Below, piece after piece: positions 1 to 6,267 of a stretch of 9,273 bases of DNA. The stretch is from an uncultured Ruminococcus sp. (GTDB lineage Bacteria; Bacillota; Clostridia; Oscillospirales; Acutalibacteraceae). Both the position numbers and the translations under genes were made by a program. How positions within the stretch are numbered: position 1 is the first letter of the stretch; every line of letters begins with the position of its first letter. The stretch spans positions 1 through 9,273 of the forward strand of contig CACYDE010000103.1 in assembly GCA_902773045.1 (NCBI GenBank), given 5' to 3'. Under the pieces are notes generated by a model. The model searched no databases, was not told the DNA's origin, and saw nothing but the letters and a program-made list of their open reading frames with translations.

Positions 1-383
1 AAAAAAAGCGGTGAGCGCCGCAGGCAAAGTTATCAGGTTTTTTAAAGGTGAAGCGAGTTTTTCAAAAAGTCGGTACGAAACTAACCGTAAAAGATCAACT
101 CTCGGTCGGGTGCGCAGAGTTATGTAACTCTAAGACTATCTGCACGTGTTTAAAAAAGCGGTGAGCGCCGCAGGCAAAGTTATCAGGTTTTTTAAAGGTG
201 AAGCGAGTTTTTCAAAAAGTCGGTACGAAACTGACCGTAAAAGATCAACCTTCGGTCGGGTTCACAGAGCTATGTAACTCTAAAACTTTCTTCACGTATT
301 AAAAAGAACCCGACCGTAAAAATCAAGTTTCGGTCGGGTTCACAGAGTTATGTAACTCTATAACTTTCTTCACGTGTTTAAAA
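1..383 (+). repeat. Left array of the composite intergenic repeat: two 150-bp tandem units plus a truncated third
   Basis: Unit 1 (2-151) and unit 2 (152-301) repeat with a 150-bp period. Their first 80 or so bases are identical and about 11 differences fall in the rest. Each unit has three parts: a GC-rich block with GCGGTGAGCGCCGC (8-21, 158-171) running into AAGCGAGTTTTTCAAAAAG; a core (82-110, 232-260) with GACCG and CGGTC arms; and an end block containing an AGAGTTA/TAACTCT inverted repeat and finishing at CACGTG plus an A-tract. Unit 3 (302-383) lacks the first part. Its core is remodelled into a perfect 10-bp stem, and its end block runs into the 3' end of gatB. The array starts at base 1, so it probably continues to the left. 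There is no credible gene in it. The family is not one I can name; related arrays lie at 5561-6307 and, inverted, at 9113-9273. Confidence 0.93.
301..340 (-). terminator. Intrinsic terminator of the aspS-gatCAB operon, built from a repeat unit
   Basis: Arms AACCCGACCG (307-316) and CGGTCGGGTT (331-340) are perfectly complementary over 10 bp around a 14-nt loop. On the minus strand, in which gatB is transcribed, the hairpin is followed at once by CTTTTT (301-306). It starts 30 nt past the gatB stop codon. This is the layout of a rho-independent terminator; that it works as one is inferred. The stem is longer than in the other copies of the repeat because the flanking bases here are AACC rather than ACT. 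Confidence 0.75.
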
Positions 384-1785
384 AATTGAGGATGTGGGAT
401 TCGGCGGCGGAGGCGTCTGCTTTTCCGCGGCTTTCTTTCATTACAAATCCAACAAGCGATTTCAGAGCTTTTTGCTTTCCGTTTTTGTAGTCGGCAACTG
501 CCTTCGGATTGGATTCCACAGCTTTTTTGCACAACTCAACAAGAGTGGTTTCATCCAGTCCAGCCATATCGCTTTCGGAAACAAAATCCATTACGCCTTT
601 GCCCGTGTCAAGCATTTTTTCAAGAGTTGACTTCGCAAGGTTGTTTTTGATCTTTCCGTCATCAATGAGTTTTACAAGCTCCCTGAGCTGTTCGGCTGTT
701 ATCGCAACTTTGAATTCCTCTTTGTCCGACTCCGTTTCAAGTCTGCGGAAAATCTGACCAATGATAAAGTTTGCAGCCGTCTTCGGATTTTTCACTCCGT
801 CGGAAGCAGCTTCAAAAAATTCTGCGATTTTTCTGTATTTTGAAAGGTTCTGAGCGTCTTTTTCGCTGAGTCCGAATTCTTCAATATATCTTTCCCGCTT
901 TTGGAAAGGAAGTTCGGGAATTCTCTTCCTCAGTTCGTCGATCTCCTCATCGGTCACACTGATCGTCACAAGGTCGGGATCTCTGAAATATCTGTAGTCG
1001 TTAGCGTCCTCTTTTCCTCTCATTGACGAAGTAGTGTTCGTAACGTCGTCATAGCGAAGCGTCTGCTGTTCAACCTTTCCGCCCGACTCAATAAGATCCA
1101 CCTGCCTTGAAAACTCATACTCCATAGCTTTTCCTATGAATGTGATCGAGTTCATATTCTTGATCTCGGTTCTTGTTCCAAGCTCTTCGCTTCCTACAGG
1201 GCGAACGGAAATATTGACGTCACAGCGCATACTTCCCTCCTGCATCTTACAGTCGGAGATCCCGATATATCTCATGACCTGCTGAAGCTTTTCCACATAT
1301 TCCTTAGCCTCATCGACAGAACGAATATCAGGTTCCGAAACGATCTCAATGAGAGGAACACCGCCGCGGTTATAATCAATATAAGTATCGCCGCGCTTGT
1401 GGATAAGTTTTCCTGCGTCCTCCTCAATATGAATTCGCGTGAGTCTTATTTTCTTTCCGCTGCTCAGCTGAACATATCCGTGTTCGCACAGCGGTTTATC
1501 ATACTGCGAGATCTGGTACGCCTTCGGAAGATCCGGATAGCAGTAATTTTTTCGATCCATTTTAGAGATATTAGCTATCTCACAGTTTGTCGCAAGACCC
1601 GCCATAATAGCGTATTTAACCACCTGCCTGTTGAGCTTCGGGAGAGTTCCCGGAAGTCCGATACAGATCGGACAGCAGTGTGTATTGGAATCGGCGCCGA
1701 ACTCCGTTGTGCAGGAGCAAAAAATCTTCGTATTCGTAGCAAGCTCTATGTGTGTTTCAAAGCCTGCGACCATCTCGTATTTCAT
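370..1785 (-). CDS. gatB: Aspartyl/glutamyl-tRNA(Asn/Gln) amidotransferase subunit B
   Basis: GatB binds the misacylated tRNA and carries the kinase-like site that activates the Asp or Glu side chain with ATP, before ammonia from GatA completes the amide. The 471-residue protein is full length. The N-terminal cradle domain begins GFETHIEL, with the conserved E10 and H12. It then shows the zinc-knuckle cysteines C23, C25, C38 and C41 (IFCSC, CPICIGLPGTLP), the KNYCYPDLPKAYQISQYD segment (79-96), RIHIEEDAGK (117-126) and MQEGSMRCDVNISVRP (181-196). The C-terminal part from about residue 325 matches the helical/YqeY-like tRNA-binding tail. The start is supported by AGGAGGG seven bases upstream, in the 14-nt gap after gatA. 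It is the last gene of the operon. Its final residues (about FLNT) and TGA stop fall inside the A-tract/CACGTG end of an intergenic repeat. Confidence 0.97.
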   Translation of the reverse strand: MKYEMVAGFETHIELATNTKIFCSCTTEFGADSNTHCCPICIGLPGTLPKLNRQVVKYAIMAGLATNCEIANISKMDRKNYCYPDLPKAYQISQYDKPLCEHGYVQLSSGKKIRLTRIHIEEDAGKLIHKRGDTYIDYNRGGVPLIEIVSEPDIRSVDEAKEYVEKLQQVMRYIGISDCKMQEGSMRCDVNISVRPVGSEELGTRTEIKNMNSITFIGKAMEYEFSRQVDLIESGGKVEQQTLRYDDVTNTTSSMRGKEDANDYRYFRDPDLVTISVTDEEIDELRKRIPELPFQKRERYIEEFGLSEKDAQNLSKYRKIAEFFEAASDGVKNPKTAANFIIGQIFRRLETESDKEEFKVAITAEQLRELVKLIDDGKIKNNLAKSTLEKMLDTGKGVMDFVSESDMAGLDETTLVELCKKAVESNPKAVADYKNGKQKALKSLVGFVMKESRGKADASAAESHILNFLNT

Positions 1786-1792
1786 TGATTTT

Positions 1793-1799
1793 CCCTCCT
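1793..1799 (-). promoter_or_regulatory. Strong ribosome binding site of gatB
   Basis: On the minus strand AGGAGGG directly follows the gatA stop codon and lies seven bases before the gatB ATG. It fixes this ATG as the start and fills most of the 14-nt gap between the genes. Confidence 0.8.
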
Positions 1800-3266
1800 T
1801 CAGATATTCACGCCGTAAGCGGACGCTTTAAAAACGTCCGAGCCTGCTGCGTTTTCATACTGCCATGCGGCATTGAGAATTTTACTCTCACAGAATGTAT
1901 CGCCGATAAGCTGCATTCCGATCGGCATACCCTTATCGTTAAAACCGCAGGGAATACTGATTCCCGGCAAGCCTGCGATGTTTACCGGAACCGTGCAGAT
2001 ATCGGTCAGATATGTTTCTATCGGGTCGCTGATCGCGCTGCCCTTTTCAAATGCAGTCATAGGAACGGTCGGCGCAAGAATAACGTCACATTTTTTGAAT
2101 GCGTTTTTGAATGCGTTTACGATAGAACCTCTGAGATTCTGAGCTTTCTTGTAATATGCGTCATAATATCCCGCGCTGAGAACATAGGTTCCAAGGAGAA
2201 TACGTCTCTTGACCTCGCCTCCAAAGGCTTCGCTTCGTGTTTTGCAGATCATTTCGTTAACGTCTTTATAGGAAGACGTTCTGTAGCCGTAGCGTATTCC
2301 GTCATACCTTCCGAGGTTGGAAGAAGCCTCCGCACACGCAAGGATATAATAAACCGGAAGCGCATATTTAAGCGCAGGAAGATCAAAGAAAACTATCTCC
2401 GCGCCAAGAGATCTGTAAACCTCACATGCTTTTTCAACGGCGAGCCTCACGTCGTCACGAACTCCGTCGAGATATTCTCGTGCGACTCCTATTTTCATTC
2501 CCTTGATGTCGTTTTGAAGAGAATCGACTGTTGGTGCGCCCTGTCTTCCGCGGCTCGTTGAATCCATTTTGTCATATTCGGAAACAGCGTCATAAACTAT
2601 CGCTGCGTCCTCGACCGTAGTGGTGATGGGGCCGATCTGATCGAAGCTTGACGCATATGCGATAAGACCGAATCTTGAAACCGCGCCGTAAGTCGGTTTA
2701 AGTCCTACGATACCGCAGAAGCTTGCAGGCTGTCTGATCGAACCGCCCGTATCGGAACCGAGTCCGTAGACCGCAATATTACCACCGACAGCAGAAGCAA
2801 CTCCGCCCGAGCTGCCGCCTGCAACATGGTTTATATTGTGAGGGTTCGCAGCACCTCCGAAACATGACGTCTCGGAGGAAGAACCCATTGCAAATTCGTC
2901 CATATTTGTCTTTCCGAGAAGAACAGCGTTTTTCTTTGAAAGAATATCCCATACAGTTGCATTGTATATCGGAGTGTAACCCTCCAATATTTTAGAACAA
3001 CAGGTGGTTTCTATCCCCTTCGTTGAAATATTATCCTTCAAGGTCATCGGGATTCCCTCAAGAGGAGAAAGTTTTTCGCCTTTCGAAAGCTTTTCGTCAA
3101 CCTTGGCTGCCGTTTCAAGCGCAGCTTCGGGAGTCACTTTCACGTAGGCGTTAAGATCTTTGTTGACCGTTTCAATTTCCGAAAGAAATTTTTCGGTCAG
3201 CTCTTTGCAGGATATCTCCTTGTTTTCAAGCAATTTTCCGTAATGTCTGATTTTTCCCTCTGCCAT
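1800..3266 (-). CDS. gatA: Aspartyl/glutamyl-tRNA(Asn/Gln) amidotransferase subunit A (amidase)
   Basis: GatA is the glutaminase/amidase subunit. It releases ammonia from glutamine, which is channelled to GatB. The 488-residue protein has the usual family length and the amidase-signature fold. The Ser-cisSer-Lys triad can be read directly: K77 in TLKDNIS, S152 in GGSSGG and S176 in SDTGGSIRQP. The 24-residue spacing of the serines and the 75-residue spacing from lysine to the first serine match the family. Other hallmarks are the GKTNMDEFAMGSS stretch (118-130) and CGIVGLKPTYGAVSRFGLI just after the nucleophile. The ATG is two bases beyond the gatC stop, and its GAGGGTG ribosome site lies in the last gatC codons, so the two genes are probably translationally coupled. 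No truncation or missing catalytic residue is seen. Confidence 0.98.
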   Translation of the reverse strand: MAEGKIRHYGKLLENKEISCKELTEKFLSEIETVNKDLNAYVKVTPEAALETAAKVDEKLSKGEKLSPLEGIPMTLKDNISTKGIETTCCSKILEGYTPIYNATVWDILSKKNAVLLGKTNMDEFAMGSSSETSCFGGAANPHNINHVAGGSSGGVASAVGGNIAVYGLGSDTGGSIRQPASFCGIVGLKPTYGAVSRFGLIAYASSFDQIGPITTTVEDAAIVYDAVSEYDKMDSTSRGRQGAPTVDSLQNDIKGMKIGVAREYLDGVRDDVRLAVEKACEVYRSLGAEIVFFDLPALKYALPVYYILACAEASSNLGRYDGIRYGYRTSSYKDVNEMICKTRSEAFGGEVKRRILLGTYVLSAGYYDAYYKKAQNLRGSIVNAFKNAFKKCDVILAPTVPMTAFEKGSAISDPIETYLTDICTVPVNIAGLPGISIPCGFNDKGMPIGMQLIGDTFCESKILNAAWQYENAAGSDVFKASAYGVNI

Positions 3267-3268
3267 AA

Positions 3269-3547
3269 TTACACCCTCTTGCGAACGAGGAAATGACCCT
3301 CGCCGATATCGTTAGCATTTTCGAGAATTTCATCTCTCTCATAAGAAGGGACAACCTCGTCCTCTCTGAACGCATTTGAGAGGTTGTTTATATTGTCGAA
3401 CTCAACGCCCTCTTCGGAAGCGTTGTTGATCGTGTCCGCAAACTTTATAATGTCGTCCATCGCTTTTGTCATTTCGTCAAGCTCTTCATCGGCTATGTAG
3501 AGCTTTGAAAGTCTTGCGATCGCGAGAACGTCCTCATGTGTTACCAT
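3269..3547 (-). CDS. gatC: Aspartyl/glutamyl-tRNA(Asn/Gln) amidotransferase subunit C
   Basis: GatC is the small belt-like subunit that wraps the GatA-GatB interface and stabilises the complex; it has no catalytic site. The product has 92 residues, normal for the family. It has the N-terminal helix pattern (EDVLAIARLSKLYIADEEL) followed by a second amphipathic helix. The diagnostic tail reads FREDEVVPSYERDEILENA and then GHFLVRKRV, matching the family pattern of R-D-D/E-V-P-S and F-x-V-P-K/R-V. An AAGGAAG ribosome site precedes the ATG within the 19-nt gap after aspS, and gatA follows two bases after its stop. Its position between aspS and gatA supports the assignment. Confidence 0.96.
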   Translation of the reverse strand: MVTHEDVLAIARLSKLYIADEELDEMTKAMDDIIKFADTINNASEEGVEFDNINNLSNAFREDEVVPSYERDEILENANDIGEGHFLVRKRV

Positions 3548-3566
3548 AATTATCTTCCTTTCAGAG

Positions 3567-5315
3567 TTATCTCAATTTTATGTGAACTTCTCTGAGCTGC
3601 TGTTCCGTTACCTCTCCGGGGGAACCAAGGAGAAGATCCTGAGCGTTGCTGTTCATCGGGAATGCAATTACTTCGCGGATATTCTCTTCTCCTGTCAGAA
3701 GCATTATCATTCTGTCAACGCCGGGAGCCATGCCTGCGTGCGGCGGAGCGCCATACTGGAAAGCATTGTAAAGAGCGGTAAATTTCTCTTTCAGCTGATC
3801 CTCGGAATATCCTGCGATATCGAACGCTTTTATCATAATGTCAAGATCATGATTTCTTACAGCACCCGAAGAAAGCTCCACGCCGTTGCAGACAATATCG
3901 TACTGATAAGCAAGAATATCTACGGGGTTCTTCGTATTGAGCGCGTCAAGACCACCCTGCGGCATGGAGAACGGATTGTGAGTGAAAATAATATTTCCGC
4001 TGTCCTCATCATACTCGTACATCGGGAAGTCAACGATAAAGCACATTTCAAACTTGGATTCATCAATGATTCCGAGTCTTGATGCGACCTCGGTTCTGAT
4101 CTGACCGGCAAGCTTCGGAGCAAGCTCGGCGCTGTCGGCAATAAAGTAGCAAACTGCGCCCGGCTTAAGATCGGTTCTCTCGATGAGAGCAAGCTTATCC
4201 TCCGGGGGAAGGAACTTGTCGATAGGACCGTCAAAGGTCATATCGTCCCTTACTTTAACGTAGCCGAGACCCTTCATTCCGATAGAAAGAGCATACTCTT
4301 CCATTTTTTTGAACCAGCTTTTTGACTGACCCGCACAGTCGGGAACATTGATCGCACGAACGGTTTTTCCTCTGAAAGGACCGAAATCTGTTTCAACGAA
4401 CATATCGCTGATATCTGTTATCACGAGAGGATTTCTGAGATCCGGTTTATCCGTTCCGTATTTTATCATAGATTCTTTGTAAGGAATTCTCTTGAAGGGA
4501 GGCTTGCTGACTTCCTTATCGCTGAACTTTGAGAATGTATTGTAAAGAACCTGTTGCGCAACGGCAAAAACATCTTCCTGAGTTGCGAAAGCCATTTCAA
4601 AATCCAGCTGATAGAACTCGCCCGGCGAACGATCGGCACGAGCGTCTTCATCGCGGAAGCAGGGAGCAATCTGGAAATATTTATCAAATCCCGAAACCAT
4701 CAGAAGCTGCTTGAAGATCTGAGGAGCCTGAGGAAGAGCGTAAAACTTTCCTTTATGCTTACGGCTCGGGATAAGGTAGTCTCTCGCGCCCTCGGGAGAC
4801 GATGTCGAAAGAATCGGAGTTGAGATCTCAAGGAATCCCATTTCTGCCATCTGAGAGCGGAGATAAGAAACGATATTGCTTCTGAGAACAATATTGTCGT
4901 GATTTTTCTTGTTTCTCAGATCAAGGTAACGGTACTTCAAGCGAACCTCTTCCTTGACCTCTTTTGATGTTGCAACCTCAAAAGGAAGGTTAGCCTTTGA
5001 CTTTCCGAGAACTTTCAGGCTGTCCGTATGAACTTCAACCGTACCTGTAGCGATCTTGGGATTGACGGTTTCCTCGTCTCTTTTAACGACCTTACCCGAA
5101 ACGGTAACGGTACATTCCTTATTAACGTTTTTAAGAAGGTCATCGTCATGAACAACGACCTGAACCACGCCGTACTGATCTCTGATATCAAGGAACATTA
5201 CGCCGCCGTGATCTCTGATATTTTCGACCCAGCCTGCGACTCTGACGTCCTTTCCGATATCGCTTTCTCTCAATTCACCGCAGTTATGGGTGCGGTATTC
5301 GTTTTCTCTTATCAT
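3567..5315 (-). CDS. aspS: Aspartyl-tRNA synthetase, bacterial type, probably non-discriminating (Asp/Asn)
   Basis: This class IIb synthetase charges tRNA with aspartate in the cytoplasm. The 582-residue protein has an OB-fold anticodon-binding domain (about 1-105), motif 1 (around 150-180, ending STSSPEGARDYLIPSR), motif 2 (220-238, FRDEDARADRSPGEFYQLD), a bacterial GAD insertion (about 300-415) and motif 3 (around 522-541, with R535 in GVDR). In the anticodon domain, RDHG places histidine at position 36. This corresponds to His31 of Pseudomonas aeruginosa AspRS, a residue tied to accepting tRNA(Asn); the discriminating E. coli enzyme has leucine there. With gatCAB directly downstream, the likely role is to make Asp-tRNA(Asn) for amidation as well as Asp-tRNA(Asp). 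Relaxed specificity is inferred, and an AsnRS elsewhere cannot be excluded. The ATG has GAAAGGG upstream and is the first start after the promoter. Confidence 0.97.
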   Translation of the reverse strand: MIRENEYRTHNCGELRESDIGKDVRVAGWVENIRDHGGVMFLDIRDQYGVVQVVVHDDDLLKNVNKECTVTVSGKVVKRDEETVNPKIATGTVEVHTDSLKVLGKSKANLPFEVATSKEVKEEVRLKYRYLDLRNKKNHDNIVLRSNIVSYLRSQMAEMGFLEISTPILSTSSPEGARDYLIPSRKHKGKFYALPQAPQIFKQLLMVSGFDKYFQIAPCFRDEDARADRSPGEFYQLDFEMAFATQEDVFAVAQQVLYNTFSKFSDKEVSKPPFKRIPYKESMIKYGTDKPDLRNPLVITDISDMFVETDFGPFRGKTVRAINVPDCAGQSKSWFKKMEEYALSIGMKGLGYVKVRDDMTFDGPIDKFLPPEDKLALIERTDLKPGAVCYFIADSAELAPKLAGQIRTEVASRLGIIDESKFEMCFIVDFPMYEYDEDSGNIIFTHNPFSMPQGGLDALNTKNPVDILAYQYDIVCNGVELSSGAVRNHDLDIMIKAFDIAGYSEDQLKEKFTALYNAFQYGAPPHAGMAPGVDRMIMLLTGEENIREVIAFPMNSNAQDLLLGSPGEVTEQQLREVHIKLR

Positions 5316-5321
5316 ATATTT

Positions 5322-5560
5322 CTACCCTTTCCAGAAAGATTATTTTATAGAGTTTCAGAGCAAAAAATTATAACAGCCCAACAATAAGTATTATTATACC
5401 ATTTTTTACTTGTCTTATCAAGATTTTTTTATTACAGCAAGGTTATTTTTATGAATATAATTAAGCAAAACCGAAAAAAATCTCACATGAAAACTATGTT
5501 TTTGATTTTTTATTATTATAAAGGAATAATGTTTTAGTCATGTGATATGGACAGTTTATT
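5322..5560. other. AT-rich unique spacer upstream of aspS
   Basis: Apart from the aspS promoter and leader, this stretch holds no recognisable gene, RNA or copy of the repeat family. It contains long T- and A-runs and a loosely spaced CACATGA/TCATGTG inverted pair (about 5484-5544). It is the only sizeable intergenic sequence in the window outside the repeat arrays, and is much more AT-rich than they are. Confidence 0.6.
5393..5421 (-). promoter_or_regulatory. Sigma-A-type promoter of the aspS-gatCAB operon
   Basis: Read on the minus strand, TTGATA (5416-5421) and TATAAT (5393-5398) are separated by exactly 17 bases. That is one mismatch to the -35 consensus and a perfect -10. Transcription would begin near 5386, giving a leader of about 70 nt before the aspS ATG. 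A second TATAAT at 5367-5372 lacks a recognisable -35. The leader is too short for a T-box and shows no obvious regulatory fold. Confidence 0.8.
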
Positions 5561-5600
5561 CTTGCGATTAAAACTTTTTTGAAATCAGAACGAGCATTTC

Positions 5601-5624
5601 AAAAAAGTTGGTCAGAAACTGACC
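5601..5624 (-). terminator. Terminator-like hairpin plus T-run in a repeat unit
   Basis: GGTCAG (5610-5615) and CTGACC (5619-5624) pair over 6 bp around a 3-nt loop. On the minus strand the hairpin is followed by AAC and six T residues (5601-5606). It would stop transcripts running out of uvrA before the aspS promoter. The stem is short, so its strength is uncertain. Copy 2 of the tandem has the same hairpin (5864-5878) with a poorer T-run. Confidence 0.45.
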
Positions 5625-5715
5625 GTAAAAGATCAACCTTCGGTGGAGTTCGCTGAGTCATGTAACAAGTAAACTTTCTTCACGTGGTTAAAAGGGAAGT
5701 CACCTTCTCCCCCAA

Positions 5716-5741
5716 CCCCCTCTTCCTCGAGGACGAGGGGG
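5716..5741. repeat. Imperfect 26-bp palindrome centred on CTCGAG, tandem copy 1
   Basis: CCCCCTCTTCCTC (5716-5728) faces GAGGACGAGGGGG (5729-5741) with a single mismatched pair and no spacer. The same palindrome recurs in tandem copy 2 at 5970-5995. It lies only in the 254-bp variant of the repeat, seven bases before a second, perfect hairpin. Confidence 0.85.
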
Positions 5742-5747
5742 CTTTGA

Positions 5748-5778
5748 GGGATTCGGGGAGCGAAGCTCCCCGAATCCC
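5748..5778. repeat. Perfect 14-bp hairpin with GAA triloop, tandem copy 1
   Basis: GGGATTCGGGGAGC (5748-5761) and GCTCCCCGAATCCC (5765-5778) are exact reverse complements around GAA. It would be a very stable hairpin in RNA or single-stranded DNA. Neither strand has a T-run right after it, so it is not a standard terminator. Confidence 0.9.
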
Positions 5779-5969
5779 CACTTGTGCTCTGCGAAAGTTT
5801 TTGAAGGTAAAACGGGTTTATCGACTAACTCTTTGAAAACAAATCGAGATCATAAACAAAGTTGGTCAGAAACTGACCGTAAAATGTCAACCTTCGGTGG
5901 AGTTCGCTGAGTCATGTAACAAGTAAACTTTCTTCACGTGGTTAAAAGGGAAATCACCTTCTCCCCCAG

Positions 5970-5995
5970 CCCCCTCTTCCTCGAGGACGAGGGGG
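5970..5995. repeat. Imperfect 26-bp palindrome centred on CTCGAG, tandem copy 2
   Basis: This has the same sequence and single mismatch as the palindrome at 5716-5741, displaced by 254 bp. Confidence 0.85.
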
Positions 5996-6001
5996 CTTTG
6001 A

Positions 6002-6032
6002 GGGATTCGGGGAGCGAAGCTCCCCGAATCCC
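6002..6032. repeat. Perfect 14-bp hairpin with GAA triloop, tandem copy 2
   Basis: This is identical to the hairpin at 5748-5778, with arms at 6002-6015 and 6019-6032. Both copies keep perfect pairing although the surrounding unit has drifted. Confidence 0.9.
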
Positions 6033-6211
6033 CACTTGTGCTCTGCGCAAGTTTTTGAAGGTAAAACGGGTTTATCAACAAACTCTTTGAAAACAAATCG
6101 AGATCATCGCCAAAGTTGGTACGAAACTGACCATAAAATGCCAACCTTCGGTCGGGGCGGCGAGCGCCGCCGGCAAATAGTCAAGGTTTTTGAAACCGAA
6201 ACGAGTATTTC

Positions 6212-6234
6212 AAAAAGTTGGTCAGATACTGACC
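6212..6234 (-). terminator. Possible uvrA terminator inside the repeat
   Basis: On the minus strand, GGTCAG and CTGACC (6220-6225, 6229-6234) form a 6-bp stem with a 3-nt loop, followed by AACTTTTT down to 6212. It begins about 33 nt after the uvrA stop codon and is the first hairpin with a T-run downstream of the gene. The stem is short. A competing stem with the upstream CGACCG arm is possible. Confidence 0.5.
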
Positions 6235-6267
6235 GTAAAATGTCAACCTTCGGTCGGGTTAACAAAG

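Larger units (their letters stand above)
5607..6114 (+). repeat. Tandem duplication of a 254-bp repeat unit
   Basis: Copy 1 (5607-5860) and copy 2 (5861-6114) can be aligned without gaps and differ at about 10 positions by eye, so they are roughly 96% identical. Each carries a core, an end block finishing CACGTGGTTAAAAGGG, and a variant segment of about 170 bp with two strong inverted repeats that replaces the 60-bp GC block of the 150-bp units. The low divergence points to recent duplication or gene conversion. Confidence 0.92.

Noticed and set aside
1..383. CRISPR array
   Set aside because: The tandem units are long (150 bp) and similar throughout. There are no short identical repeats separated by unique spacers of regular length, and no cas genes.
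323..532. 69-codon minus-strand open frame overlapping the gatB 3' end
   Set aside because: It is an out-of-frame shadow of gatB that runs into the repeat. It was kept only as the hypothetical -1 frameshift extension.
4466..4891. Small overlapping frames inside aspS, and similar frames inside gatA, gatB and uvrA
   Set aside because: They lie wholly within well-supported genes in other frames, lack family resemblance, and are explained as shadows.
5316..5606. T-box riboswitch upstream of aspS, common for synthetase operons in Firmicutes
   Set aside because: The leader from the predicted start site is only about 70 nt, and no AGGGTGGNACCGCG-like T-box motif is seen on the minus strand.
5887..6144. 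85-codon minus-strand open frame in the middle array
   Set aside because: It is made entirely of repeat sequence across the palindromes, has no convincing ribosome site, and its product resembles no known family. The same holds for the plus-strand frame at 6036-6275.
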